64,000 nt of DNA, from assembly GCF_016937655.1 (NCBI RefSeq), contig NZ_JAFHKL010000011.1, forward strand, positions 1 through 64,000, in the 5' to 3' direction. A program made the position numbers and the translations under genes. Shown in pieces: positions 25,997 to 34,217 of this stretch. The DNA comes from Chromobacterium alkanivorans (GTDB lineage: Bacteria; Pseudomonadota; Gammaproteobacteria; Burkholderiales; Chromobacteriaceae). Every line of letters starts with the position of its first letter. Position 1 is the stretch's first letter. Below the pieces are notes generated by a model. That model saw only the letters and a list, made by a program, of their open reading frames with translations. It made no database searches and was not told the origin of the DNA.

Positions 25997-26020
25997 GGCG
26001 GCGTTTAGCGCCGCCTTTTT
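25997..26020 (+). terminator. Plus-strand terminator-like hairpin in the leader of a minus-strand gene
   Basis: GGCGGCG / CGCCGCC stem with a TTTAG loop followed by TTTTT on the plus strand. No plus-strand gene precedes it nearby; it sits 22 bases upstream of the minus-strand start at 25975. It may insulate that promoter from antisense transcription or fold in the leader RNA. Confidence 0.55.
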
Positions 26021-26092
26021 GTTGGTGCGGCGCAGTGTGCCCAAACCCGGGAGCGTTCAATATAAAGAAATGGCCATGTCCCCGGCATGAAC

Positions 26093-26872
26093 TCAGAGCA
26101 GCATCACCAGCTTGTACTCCGGCGCCTGGGCCAGCTTGAGGGTGATCTGCTGGTGCTCGATGCGGCCGGCGCTGGGGTGGTGGAACACGCGGCTGCCGCC
26201 CTCGCGGCCCTGGACGTCCTGCTGTTGCCAGTATTGGCGGAATTCCGGGCTTTTCGCTTCCAGCTCCGCAATCATCGCGGCCATGGCGGGCTGATTCAAC
26301 CGCGGGCTGAGATCGGCGCGCAACTCGGCGACGATGCGGCCGGCGCGTTCCGCCCATTGGTCGATGAAGCTGCGCGCTTCCGGTGCCAGGAAGATGAAGT
26401 CCAGCAGGCTGCGGCTGGAGTCCGGCCGGCCCAGCCAGTCGCGGAACAGCCTTTGGGCCGGCGGGTTCCAGGCCACGGCGCGCCATTCGGCGTCCAGCAC
26501 GTAGGCCGGGGAGTCGATATGGGCGGTGGCCTGCTTTAACAGCGCCTTGGCCTGTTCGGACGGGCCGCGCCATTCCGGTTCCGGGTCTTTGAGGCCTGCC
26601 AGGTTGAACAGGTAGTCGCGCTCGGCGGCGGTCAGGCGCAGCGCCTCGGCCAGCCGGGCCAGGGTGGGCGCGGACACGGATTGGGTGCGGCCCTGTTCTA
26701 TCCAGGTCAGCCAGGTGGTGCTGATGTCGCACAGCGCGGCCACTTCTTCGCGGCGCAGGCCTTTGGCGCGGCGGCGCTGGCCGGGTGGCAGGCCGGCTTG
26801 TTCAGGGCTCAGCCGTTCGCGGTGGGCGCGGATGAATTGGCCCAGCGGCGCGCTGTCTTTGCTGGCGGTCAT
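26093..26872 (-). CDS. XRE-type regulator with MmyB-like ligand-binding domain
   Basis: A 259-residue transcription factor. The N-terminal helix-turn-helix of the XRE class covers ~35-90 (GLRREEVAALCDISTTWLTW, then IEQGRTQSVSAPTLARLAEA), and the rest is the MmyB-type PAS-like domain (ERDYLFNLAG, AWNPPAQRLF, DFIFL, and a C-terminal HHPSAGRIEHQ). This architecture is typical of actinobacterial and proteobacterial MmyB-like regulators, often next to an oxidoreductase; here the divergent neighbour is leuC. The ATG at 26872 matches the usual start; the frame stays open to 26965, but this extension covers a palindrome likely to be its operator. The ligand is unknown; MmyB relatives are proposed to bind fatty acids. 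Confidence 0.87.
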   Translation of the reverse strand: MTASKDSAPLGQFIRAHRERLSPEQAGLPPGQRRRAKGLRREEVAALCDISTTWLTWIEQGRTQSVSAPTLARLAEALRLTAAERDYLFNLAGLKDPEPEWRGPSEQAKALLKQATAHIDSPAYVLDAEWRAVAWNPPAQRLFRDWLGRPDSSRSLLDFIFLAPEARSFIDQWAERAGRIVAELRADLSPRLNQPAMAAMIAELEAKSPEFRQYWQQQDVQGREGGSRVFHHPSAGRIEHQQITLKLAQAPEYKLVMLL

Positions 26873-26889
26873 GGGGGCAGGGCTCTGGG

Positions 26890-26909
26890 TATTAGTATCG
26901 CTACTAGTA
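26890..26909. promoter_or_regulatory. Candidate operator for the MmyB-like regulator
   Basis: Inverted repeat TATTAGTA-4-TACTAGTA (7 of 8 positions paired), AT-rich in a GC-rich surround, 18-37 bases upstream of the regulator start and ~130 bases from leuC. Autoregulation is the simplest reading. Confidence 0.5.
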
Positions 26910-27042
26910 TAAGCAACTGGCTTGTTGCCGGGAAAGTTTGGCTCCAAGATAAGTCCACGGAACAAAGTCCTGTGGCCGATGCGCGGAAACCCGCGGCGTC
27001 GGCGGCAGTCTCAAGTTGAATAACCGGATTCGAGCAAACACC

Positions 27043-28449
27043 ATGACCGCACAGACCTTGTACGACAAATTATGGAACAGCCATGTGGTGCGCCAGGAGG
27101 CGGACGGCACGGCCTTGCTGTACATCGACCGCCACCTGGTGCACGAGGTGACCAGCCCGCAGGCGTTCGAGGGGCTGAAGCTGGCGGGCCGCCCGCTGTG
27201 GCGCGTGGATTCGGTGGTGTCCACCGCGGACCACAACACGCCCACCGATCATTGGGACGAGGGCATCAAGGACCCGATCTCGCGCCAGCAGGTGGAAACG
27301 CTGGACGCCAATATCAAGGCCTTCGGCGCGCTGGCGTATTTCCCGTTCAAGGACAAGGGCCAGGGCATTGTGCACGTGATGGGGCCGGAGCAGGGCGCCA
27401 CGCTGCCGGGCATGACGGTGGTGTGCGGCGACAGCCATACGTCCACTCACGGCGCTTTCGCCGCGCTGGCGCATGGCATCGGCACCTCCGAGGTGGAGCA
27501 TGTGATGGCCACGCAGTGTCTGGTGGCCAAGAAATCCAAGAATATGCTGGTGCGGGTGGACGGCAAGCTGGGCCGCGGCATCACCGGCAAGGATGTGGCG
27601 CTGGCCATCATCGGCAAGATGGGCACCGCCGGCGGCACCGGCTATGCGATCGAGTTCGCCGGCGAGGCCATCGAGAGCCTGTCGATGGAAGGCCGCATGA
27701 GCTTGTGCAATATGGCGATCGAGGCCGGCGCGCGTTCGGGCATGGTGGCGGTGGATCAGAAGACCATCGATTATGTGAAGGGCCGGCCGTTCGCGCCCAA
27801 GGGCGAGCAGTGGGAGCAGGCGGTGGCGTATTGGCGCACCTTGCGTTCCGATCCGGGCGCGGCCTTCGACGCGGAAGTGGTGTTGCGCGCCGAGGAGATC
27901 CTGCCGCAGGTGACCTGGGGCACTTCGCCGGAGATGGTGGTGGATATCGACGGCGCGGTGCCGGACCCGGCGCGGGAAAGCGATCCGGTGAAGAAGAGCG
28001 GCATCGAGTGCGCGCTCAGCTATATGGGCTTGCAGGCCAACACCCCCATCCACGACATCGCGGTGGACATCGTGTTCATCGGCTCCTGTACCAATAGCCG
28101 CATCGAGGATTTGCGCGAGGCCGCCAGCGTGGCCAAGGGCCGCCACAAGGCCGCCAATGTGAAGCAGGTGCTGGTGGTGCCGGGTTCCGGCCTGGTGAAG
28201 GCGCAGGCGGAGGCCGAGGGCCTGGACCAGGTGTTCCTGGCCGCCGGTTTCGAGTGGCGAGAGCCGGGCTGCTCGATGTGCCTGGCGATGAACGCGGACC
28301 GCCTGTTGCCGGGCGAGCGCTGCGCGTCCACGTCCAACCGCAATTTCGAGGGCCGCCAGGGTCAGGGCGGCCGCACGCATCTGGTCAGCCCGGCGATGGC
28401 GGCGGCCGCCGCCGTCACCGGTCATTTCGTCGATGTGCGTTCGTTGTAA
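27043..28449 (+). CDS. leuC: 3-isopropylmalate dehydratase large subunit
   Basis: The catalytic [4Fe-4S] subunit of isopropylmalate isomerase, which interconverts 2- and 3-isopropylmalate in leucine synthesis together with LeuD. It has 468 residues against ~466 in E. coli. Visible marks are [12 protein letters not shown] at the start, [11 protein letters not shown], and the cluster cysteines in [13 protein letters not shown] and [12 protein letters not shown] chose the ATG at 27043, matching the family N-terminus; an upstream in-frame start at 27016 is possible. It is the first gene of leuC-ecn-leuD-methyltransferase-membrane protein-leuB and diverges from the MmyB-like regulator. No leucine-rich leader peptide is obvious. 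Confidence 0.97.
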   Translation: MTAQTLYDKLWNSHVVRQEADGTALLYIDRHLVHEVTSPQAFEGLKLAGRPLWRVDSVVSTADHNTPTDHWDEGIKDPISRQQVETLDANIKAFGALAYFPFKDKGQGIVHVMGPEQGATLPGMTVVCGDSHTSTHGAFAALAHGIGTSEVEHVMATQCLVAKKSKNMLVRVDGKLGRGITGKDVALAIIGKMGTAGGTGYAIEFAGEAIESLSMEGRMSLCNMAIEAGARSGMVAVDQKTIDYVKGRPFAPKGEQWEQAVAYWRTLRSDPGAAFDAEVVLRAEEILPQVTWGTSPEMVVDIDGAVPDPARESDPVKKSGIECALSYMGLQANTPIHDIAVDIVFIGSCTNSRIEDLREAASVAKGRHKAANVKQVLVVPGSGLVKAQAEAEGLDQVFLAAGFEWREPGCSMCLAMNADRLLPGERCASTSNRNFEGRQGQGGRTHLVSPAMAAAAAVTGHFVDVRSL

Positions 28450-28468
28450 CCGTTCCAAGGAGAGAATC

Positions 28469-28606
28469 ATGCAAAAACTGCTGTTGTTGGTACTGGCCGC
28501 GCTGACCCTGAGCGCTTGCAATACGGTGAAGGGCGTGGGCCAGGACGTGTCCAAGGGCGGGCAGGCGATTGAAAACGCCGCCAAGGACGTGTCCAACAAA
28601 ATGTGA
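28469..28606 (+). CDS. Entericidin-like small lipoprotein
   Basis: A 45-residue gene in the gap between leuC and leuD. The signal peptide MQKLLLLVLAALTLSAC has a lipobox LSAC with the lipid-anchored cysteine at 17. The mature part (NTVKGVGQDVSKGGQAIENA) has the amphipathic pattern of the entericidin A/B family. AAGGAGAG precedes the ATG. In enterobacteria such proteins act as an antidote/toxin pair in stationary phase, but single copies within a leu operon occur in betaproteobacteria and their role is unclear. It would be anchored in the inner or outer membrane. Confidence 0.88.
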   Translation: MQKLLLLVLAALTLSACNTVKGVGQDVSKGGQAIENAAKDVSNKM

Positions 28607-28615
28607 TGCGGCGGC

Positions 28616-28640
28616 CCGCCCCCGGCGTCAGCCGGGGCGG
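28616..28640 (+). promoter_or_regulatory. GC hairpin between the entericidin-like gene and leuD
   Basis: CCGCC(C)CCGGC / GCCGGGGCGG stem with one bulged C and a GTCA loop, followed only by GTTGTCT. A weak attenuator or an mRNA-stabilising element; it may explain strong expression of the upstream lipoprotein relative to leuD. Confidence 0.45.
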
Positions 28641-28698
28641 TTGTCTCCTCGCACTCTCTAATGAAGGCGGGCGCTAGCGCCCGGAAACGGCATTGACG

Positions 28699-29337
28699 AT
28701 GAAAGCATTTACCACTCTGACCGGTTTGGCCTGTCCCTTGGACCGCGCCAATGTGGATACCGACGCCATCATTCCCAAGCAGTTCTTGAAATCGATCAAG
28801 CGCTCGGGCTTCGGCCCCAATCTGTTCGACGAATGGCGTTATCTGGACCACGGCGAGCCGGGCATGGACAACAGCAAGCGGCCGCTGAACCCGGACTTCG
28901 TGCTCAACCTGCCGCGCTATCAGGGCGCGCAGGTGTTGCTGGCGCGCGAGAACTTCGGCTGCGGCTCCAGCCGCGAGCACGCGCCGTGGGCGCTGGACGA
29001 CCAGGGCTTCCGCGTGGTGATCGCGCCCAGCTTCGCCGACATCTTCTTCAACAACTGCTACAAGAACGGCCTGCTGCCCATCGTGCTGGCGGCGGACGCG
29101 GTGGATCAGCTGTTCCGCGAATGCGCGGCAGCCGAGGGCTATCAGCTGACGGTGGACCTGGCGGCGCAGACGGTGAGCACGCCGGCCGGGCAGCTGTTCT
29201 CCTTCGACATCACCGAACACCGCAAACATTGCCTGCTGGGCGGCCTGGACGAGATCGGCCTGACCTTGCGGCACGCGGACGAGATCAAGGCTTTCGAAGC
29301 CAAGCGCCGCGGCGAGCAGCCGTGGCTGTTCGCCTGA
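28699..29337 (+). CDS. leuD: 3-isopropylmalate dehydratase small subunit
   Basis: The swivelling small subunit that completes the LeuCD isomerase. It has 212 residues (E. coli 201). Family marks are [20 protein letters not shown] near the start and [15 protein letters not shown], which holds the substrate-contacting loop. I chose the ATG at 28699 over a TTG six bases upstream. It is followed after 23 bases by a methyltransferase gene rather than directly by leuB, which is an unusual insertion into the leucine operon. Confidence 0.96.
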   Translation: MKAFTTLTGLACPLDRANVDTDAIIPKQFLKSIKRSGFGPNLFDEWRYLDHGEPGMDNSKRPLNPDFVLNLPRYQGAQVLLARENFGCGSSREHAPWALDDQGFRVVIAPSFADIFFNNCYKNGLLPIVLAADAVDQLFRECAAAEGYQLTVDLAAQTVSTPAGQLFSFDITEHRKHCLLGGLDEIGLTLRHADEIKAFEAKRRGEQPWLFA

Positions 29338-29360
29338 ACGACGGGAGCGGAGGAGGCTGG

Positions 29361-30140
29361 ATGAGCACGCTACAGCAGGGCGGTCACGGACATAGACAGC
29401 ACGTCGAGCAGCAGTTCGGCGGCCAGGCCGCCGCCTATCTGAGCAGCCAGGTGCATGCGGAAGGCGCGGAGTTTGCCGAATTGCGCCAAGCGGCGGCGGA
29501 GCATGGCGCGGCGCGGGTGCTGGACCTGGGCTGCGGCGCCGGTCATGTCGGCTTCCAGGTGGCGGGGGCGGCGCGGGAAGTGGTGGCTTACGATTTGTCG
29601 GCCGCCATGTTGGAGGTGGTGGCGGCGGAAGCGGCCCGGCGCGGGCTGGACAATCTGAGCACGCGCCAGGGCGCAGCGGAGCGCCTGCCCTTCGCCGACG
29701 GCGACTTCGACCTGGTGTTCAGCCGCTATTCCGCCCACCACTGGAGCGACGTTGGCCTGGCGCTGCGCGAGGCGCGGCGGGTGTTGAAGCCGGGCGGTCG
29801 GCTGGCGCTGATAGACGTGATGTCGCCGGGGCAGCCCTTGCTGGACACGCATTTGCAGGCGGTGGAAGTGTTACGTGACTCCAGCCATGTGCGCAATTAC
29901 AGCGCTGGCGAATGGCTGACGATGCTGGCCGAGGCCGGCTTCGCGGTAGACAGCCTGCGCCGTCAGCGGCTGCGGCTGGCCTTCGACGCCTGGACCGCGC
30001 GCATGCGCACGCCGCCGGAGATGGCTGCTGCCATCCGCCTGCTGCAACAGCGGATGGGCAGCGAGGTGCGCGATTACTTCACCATTGAGGCGGACGGCAG
30101 CTTCAGTTCCGACGTGATGGTGCTGTGGGCCAGAACATGA
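29361..30140 (+). CDS. Class I SAM-dependent methyltransferase
   Basis: A 259-residue Rossmann-fold methyltransferase. Motif I is VLDLGCGAGHVGF (~51-63), the acidic end of strand 2 is VVAYDLS, motif II region GAAERLPFADGDFDLVFSRY, and the post-motif RVLKPGGRLALIDV; this pattern is that of the Methyltransf_11 group (UbiE/COQ5-like and small-molecule methylases). It has a very strong GGAGGAGG site and its stop overlaps the next gene. It lies between leuD and leuB, so it should be co-transcribed with leucine genes, but a metabolic link is not known. The substrate cannot be assigned from sequence. Confidence 0.9.
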   Translation: MSTLQQGGHGHRQHVEQQFGGQAAAYLSSQVHAEGAEFAELRQAAAEHGAARVLDLGCGAGHVGFQVAGAAREVVAYDLSAAMLEVVAAEAARRGLDNLSTRQGAAERLPFADGDFDLVFSRYSAHHWSDVGLALREARRVLKPGGRLALIDVMSPGQPLLDTHLQAVEVLRDSSHVRNYSAGEWLTMLAEAGFAVDSLRRQRLRLAFDAWTARMRTPPEMAAAIRLLQQRMGSEVRDYFTIEADGSFSSDVMVLWART

Positions 30141-30448
30141 GCGCCGCCCGCGGCGAGGACCGGCGTGGCGCGATGGCCTGGCTGCATCGCCATCCCTGCT
30201 GGGCTTTCGTGCTGCTGGGCTTGAGCTTTCTGGTGTTCGGCGCGGGCACGGTCAATCTGGCGCTGTTGTTGCAATTGAATTTCAAGCTGTGGCTGGACGC
30301 CGGTTGGCAGGCGGCGATGGACGGCGCGCTGCGCCAGTTGCTGGAACTGCTGGCGTCCGGTTATGCCGCGATGGCGGCTTATATCGTATTCAAATGTTGC
30401 GAGCGGGCGCTGGTTGAGCGGCTGACCCGGCGCGGTCATCAAGACTGA
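30137..30448 (+). CDS. Small two-helix membrane protein
   Basis: A 103-residue protein I do not recognise. Its ATG overlaps the methyltransferase stop as ATGA. Two hydrophobic helices are evident: ~22-45 ([20 protein letters not shown]) and ~72-88 ([16 protein letters not shown]), separated by a short loop with Trp residues, and both termini are charged. It probably sits in the inner membrane with both ends cytoplasmic. Translation coupled to the methyltransferase and transcription with leuB suggest it is a partner or membrane anchor of the methyltransferase; that is inference. Confidence 0.75.
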   Translation: MSAARGEDRRGAMAWLHRHPCWAFVLLGLSFLVFGAGTVNLALLLQLNFKLWLDAGWQAAMDGALRQLLELLASGYAAMAAYIVFKCCERALVERLTRRGHQD

Positions 30449-30461
30449 AAAGGAAAACACC

Positions 30462-31526
30462 ATGAAAATCGCCATTCTGCCGGGTGACGGCATCGGTCCG
30501 GAAATCATCGCCCAGGCGCAACGCGTGCTGGAAGTGCTGCGCAAGGACGGCCTGCCGATCGAAACCGAGCAGGCGCCCTTGGGCGGGGCAGGCTACGACG
30601 CCTTTGGCCAGCCGTATCCGGAATTCACCCAGAAGCTGTGCCGCGAATCCGACGCGGTGTTGCTGGGCGCGGTGGGCGGCCCGGCCTACGACAAGCTGGA
30701 GCGTCCGCTGCGGCCGGAGCGCGGCCTGCTGGCCATCCGCAAGGATTTGAACCTGTTCGCCAACCTGCGCCCGGCCATCCTGTACCCGGAGCTGGCCAAT
30801 GCTTCCACGCTGAAGCCCGAGGTGGTGTCCGGCCTGGACATCATGATTGTGCGGGAGCTGACCGGCGACATTTACTTCGGCCAGCCGCGCGGCATTGCCG
30901 TCAACGAGCTGGGAGAGCGCGAGGCCTACAACACCATGCGCTACAGCGAGGGCGAGGTGCGCCGCATCGCCCATGTCGCCTTCGGCATCGCGATGAAGCG
31001 CGACAAGCGCTTGTGCTCGGTGGACAAGGCCAATGTGCTGGAAACCACCGAGTTCTGGAAAGAGGTGATGATAGACGTGGCCAAGGAGTATCCGCAGGTG
31101 GAGTTGTCCCATATGTACGTGGACAACGCGGCGATGCAGCTGGTGCGCAATCCCAAGCAGTTCGACGTGATGGTGACCGGCAATATCTTCGGCGACATCC
31201 TGTCGGACGAGGCCTCGATGCTGACCGGCTCCATCGGCATGCTGCCGTCGGCCTCGCTGGACGAAAACAACAAGGGCTTGTACGAGCCCTCGCACGGCTC
31301 GGCGCCGGACATCGCCGGCCAGAACCTGGCCAATCCGCTGGCCACCATCTTGTCCGCGGCGATGATGCTGCGCTACACCTTCGGCCTGGAAGACGCGGCG
31401 CTGCGGGTGGAAAACGCGGTGAAGACCGTGCTGGCGCGCGGCCTGCGCACCGCCGACATCCACGAGGCCGGCTGCGAAAAAGTCAGCTGCTCGGCGATGG
31501 GGGATGCGGTGGTGTCGGCGCTGTAA
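30462..31526 (+). CDS. leuB: 3-isopropylmalate dehydrogenase
   Basis: NAD-dependent oxidative decarboxylation of 3-isopropylmalate to 2-oxoisocaproate, the third dedicated step of leucine synthesis. It has 354 residues, standard for LeuB. Motifs include [12 protein letters not shown] at the start, [14 protein letters not shown], the metal-binding [17 protein letters not shown]-type region ([15 protein letters not shown]) and the NAD-site [22 protein letters not shown] precedes the ATG. It is the last gene of the leu cluster, 13 bases after the small membrane protein. Confidence 0.97.
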   Translation: MKIAILPGDGIGPEIIAQAQRVLEVLRKDGLPIETEQAPLGGAGYDAFGQPYPEFTQKLCRESDAVLLGAVGGPAYDKLERPLRPERGLLAIRKDLNLFANLRPAILYPELANASTLKPEVVSGLDIMIVRELTGDIYFGQPRGIAVNELGEREAYNTMRYSEGEVRRIAHVAFGIAMKRDKRLCSVDKANVLETTEFWKEVMIDVAKEYPQVELSHMYVDNAAMQLVRNPKQFDVMVTGNIFGDILSDEASMLTGSIGMLPSASLDENNKGLYEPSHGSAPDIAGQNLANPLATILSAAMMLRYTFGLEDAALRVENAVKTVLARGLRTADIHEAGCEKVSCSAMGDAVVSAL

Positions 31527-31607
31527 GATGGCTCCAAGCCTGGACGGATCGCTTGGCCGGAGCCTGGCGAACCGTCTGTTCTGATTTGAATACAATAAAA
31601 ACGAAAT

Positions 31608-31647
31608 ACCCCATTGCCTGACGCTTTCCCGCGCTGCACAATGGGGT
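31608..31647 (+). promoter_or_regulatory. Inverted repeats in the asd leader
   Basis: A perfect 9-bp inverted repeat ACCCCATTG / CAATGGGGT with a 22-base loop, followed by a second hairpin GCCCGCC / GGCGGGC at 31663-31681, within the 192 bases between leuB and asd. The position fits an operator or a folded leader controlling asd. I see no lysine-riboswitch hallmark. Confidence 0.45.
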
Positions 31648-31718
31648 GACAACATTACAGCAGCCCGCCGCGCAGGCGGGCGCGACGATTTGACAGACAG
31701 ATACCAGGAGAAACCCCA

Positions 31719-32831
31719 GTGAGAGTAGGTTTTGTTGGCTGGCGCGGCATGGTGGGTTCCGTGCTGATGCAGCGCATGCGCGAAGAGAACGATTTTGCGG
31801 TGATCGCCGAGCCGGTGTTCTTCACCACCTCCAATGTGGGCGGCAAAGCCCCCGACATCGGCCGCGACACCCCGGCGCTGAAAGACGCGAAGGACATCGC
31901 CGAACTCAAGTCCATGGACGTGATCGTCACCTGCCAGGGGGGCGATTACACCAATGCCGTCTATCCGCAGCTGCGCGCCGCCGGCTGGAACGGTTACTGG
32001 GTGGACGCGGCTTCCGCGCTGCGCATGGAAGACAAGGCCATCATCATCCTGGATCCGGTCAACAAGGCGGTGATCGAGCAGGGCCTGGCTCGCGGCGTCA
32101 AGGACTACGTCGGCGGCAACTGTACCGTGTCGCTGATGCTGATGGCGCTGGGCGGTTTGTTCCAGAACGATCTGGTGGAGTGGGCCACCTCCATGACCTA
32201 CCAGGCCGCCTCCGGCGCCGGCGCTCAGAATATGCGCGAACTGCTGTCCGGCATGGGCGCGATCAACGCCCAGGTGTCCGGCCTGCTGGCGGACCCGGCT
32301 TCCGCCATCCTCGACATCGACCGCAGAGTGTCGGACTTCCTGCGCGCGGACGATTTCCCCAGCCAGAACTTCGGCGTGCCGCTGGCCGGCAGCCTGATTC
32401 CGTGGATAGACAAGGACCTGGGCAACGGTCAGTCCAAGGAAGAATGGAAGGGCGGCGTGGAAACCAACAAGATCCTGGGCCGCTCCGCCAATCCGGTGCC
32501 GGTGGACGGCTTGTGCGTGCGCGTGGGCGCGATGCGCTGCCACAGCCAGGCCTTGACCATCAAGCTCAAGCGCGACGTGCCGCTGGACGAGATCGAAGCC
32601 ATGCTGGCCGCCGCCAATCCCTGGGCCAAGGTGGTGCCCAACACCCGCGAGGCCTCGATGGCCGAGCTGACCCCGGCGGCGGTGACCGGCACGCTGGCCA
32701 CGCCGGTGGGGCGTCTGCGCAAGATGGCGATGGGCGGCGAATACCTGTCCGCCTTCACCGTGGGCGACCAACTGTTGTGGGGCGCGGCCGAGCCGCTGCG
32801 CCGCATGTTGCGTATCCTGATCGAGCGCTGA
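31719..32831 (+). CDS. asd: Aspartate-semialdehyde dehydrogenase
   Basis: NADPH-dependent reduction of aspartyl phosphate to aspartate semialdehyde, the branch to lysine, diaminopimelate, threonine and methionine. It has 370 residues like E. coli Asd. The cofactor loop is [15 protein letters not shown] and the catalytic cysteine is in [10 protein letters not shown]. The start is GTG with CAGGAG upstream, giving VRVGFVGW. A substantial leader with two inverted repeats precedes it, and a terminator follows. A divergent Asd-like paralogue lies next in line, the same pairing as asd and usg in other proteobacteria. Confidence 0.96.
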   Translation: MRVGFVGWRGMVGSVLMQRMREENDFAVIAEPVFFTTSNVGGKAPDIGRDTPALKDAKDIAELKSMDVIVTCQGGDYTNAVYPQLRAAGWNGYWVDAASALRMEDKAIIILDPVNKAVIEQGLARGVKDYVGGNCTVSLMLMALGGLFQNDLVEWATSMTYQAASGAGAQNMRELLSGMGAINAQVSGLLADPASAILDIDRRVSDFLRADDFPSQNFGVPLAGSLIPWIDKDLGNGQSKEEWKGGVETNKILGRSANPVPVDGLCVRVGAMRCHSQALTIKLKRDVPLDEIEAMLAAANPWAKVVPNTREASMAELTPAAVTGTLATPVGRLRKMAMGGEYLSAFTVGDQLLWGAAEPLRRMLRILIER

Positions 32832-32914
32832 CAGGGTAGAATGGCGGCAGCCTGGGGCCCGCTTTGACGGGTTCCTACTGCCTAGCCGCGCGCCAAGCGC
32901 GCGGCGATGCGAAC

Positions 32915-32941
32915 AAGGGCACTGAGACGTGCCCTTTTTTT
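32915..32941 (+). terminator. Rho-independent terminator after asd
   Basis: Stem AAGGGCAC / GTGCCCTT with a TGAGAC loop and seven or more T. A second GC stem GCCGCGCGC / GCGCGCGGC at 32885-32905 lies just before it. Confidence 0.88.
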
Positions 32942-32986
32942 GCGCGCGGTATTCTGTTTGAAATGATTGATTGAGAAAGTAAAGCG

Positions 32987-33997
32987 ATGTCGAATTCTAT
33001 TCAGCTTGCCGTTGTCGGCGCCACCGGCCTGGTGGGCCAGGCCGTGTTGGAACTGCTGGCCCAGCGCCAGTTGCCGGTGTCCCGCGTCTTCGCCGTGGAC
33101 GCGGCGGACAAGGAAGGGGAAACCGCCGCCTACGGCAACCTGGAGCTGGACGTGCATCCCATCGACGGTTTCTCCTTTGAAAACGTGGCGCTGGCCATCT
33201 TCGCCGCCGGCAGCGAACTGGCGCGCGAATACGCGCCGCAGGCGCGCGCGGCCGGCGCGGCGGTGGTGGACTTCAGCTCCGCCTTCCGCGAAGACGACAG
33301 CGTGCCGCTGGTGATTCCCGCCATCAACGGCGCGCTGCTGGCGGACGCCGGCGAAGCCGCGCTGGCCGCGGTGCCCAATTGCACGGTGACGCCGCTGGCG
33401 CTGGCGCTGGCGGCGCTGCGTCCGCTGGGCTTGCAGCGCGTTTCGGTGGCCACCTATCAATCGGTGTCCGGCAGCGGCCAGGCGGCGATGGAGGAACTGG
33501 CGGACCAGACCACGGCGCTGTTCTCCCAGCGCGAGGCCGAAAGCCGGGTCTACGACAAGCGCATCGCCTTCAACGTGTTGCCGCAGATCGGCGCGCTGGA
33601 CGCCGACGGCGTATCCGAAGAGGAGCGCTCGCTGGAGCGCGAACTGACGCGGCTGTTGGCGCTGCCGCAGCTGCAAGTGGAGGCCACTTGCGTGCGGGTG
33701 CCGGTGTTCTTCGGCCACGCCTGGGCGGTGAACGCGGCATTCGAACATGAATTTGACATGGAGCAAGCGCGCAAACGCCTGCTTGCGGCAGGCTTGCAAG
33801 TGGTGGCCGCGGACAAGCTGGGCGGCTATGTGACGCCGATGGAAGCCACCGGCAACGAGGCGGTGTGGGTCAGCCGCTTGCGCGGCAAGGGCCGGACGCT
33901 GAGTTTCTGGCTGGCTGCCGACAATGTGAAAGCGGGCGCGGCGCTCAATTGCGTGAATATCGCCGAAACCCTGTTAAGGCAGAATGGCTTGATCTGA
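32987..33997 (+). CDS. Aspartate-semialdehyde dehydrogenase-like protein (USG-1 type)
   Basis: A second 336-residue member of the semialdehyde dehydrogenase fold. It begins IQLAVVGATGLVGQAVLELL, has VPNCTVTPLALAL with a cysteine at the catalytic place, and YQSVSGSGQAAMEEL. It resembles the USG-1/Asd branch found next to asd, truA and FimV genes in many gamma- and betaproteobacteria. USG-1 proteins often lack full Asd activity, and here the retained cysteine leaves the question open. AGAAAG precedes the ATG weakly, and the gene has its own transcription unit after a terminator. Confidence 0.85.
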   Translation: MSNSIQLAVVGATGLVGQAVLELLAQRQLPVSRVFAVDAADKEGETAAYGNLELDVHPIDGFSFENVALAIFAAGSELAREYAPQARAAGAAVVDFSSAFREDDSVPLVIPAINGALLADAGEAALAAVPNCTVTPLALALAALRPLGLQRVSVATYQSVSGSGQAAMEELADQTTALFSQREAESRVYDKRIAFNVLPQIGALDADGVSEEERSLERELTRLLALPQLQVEATCVRVPVFFGHAWAVNAAFEHEFDMEQARKRLLAAGLQVVAADKLGGYVTPMEATGNEAVWVSRLRGKGRTLSFWLAADNVKAGAALNCVNIAETLLRQNGLI

Positions 33998-34036
33998 TTT
34001 CAGCTGTTTGGCTGAAGCCGCGCGCGGCGCGGACAG

Positions 34037-34068
34037 AGGGCGGCATTCGCGAGAGTGCCGCCCTGTTT
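34037..34068 (+). terminator. Hairpin after the USG-1-type gene
   Basis: Stem AGGGCGGCA / TGCCGCCCT with a 10-base loop, followed by a weak GTTTC. A probable but inefficient terminator. Confidence 0.55.
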
Positions 34069-34217
34069 CATGGCGGCGGCGGAAATCGCGCGCAAACGGC
34101 GTCATTATGAAATCTAGCTAAAAACAGCGGCAGGGCCTAAGATTGCAACAGTTACCGTCTGCGCCCGCTGGGGCCAGCGCAAATAAAATCAAGATAAACC
34201 GTGCCGGAAGGTTGACA

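Noticed and set aside
31527-31718. Lysine riboswitch before asd
   Set aside because: The leader is too short, and the hairpins lack the conserved core of that riboswitch.
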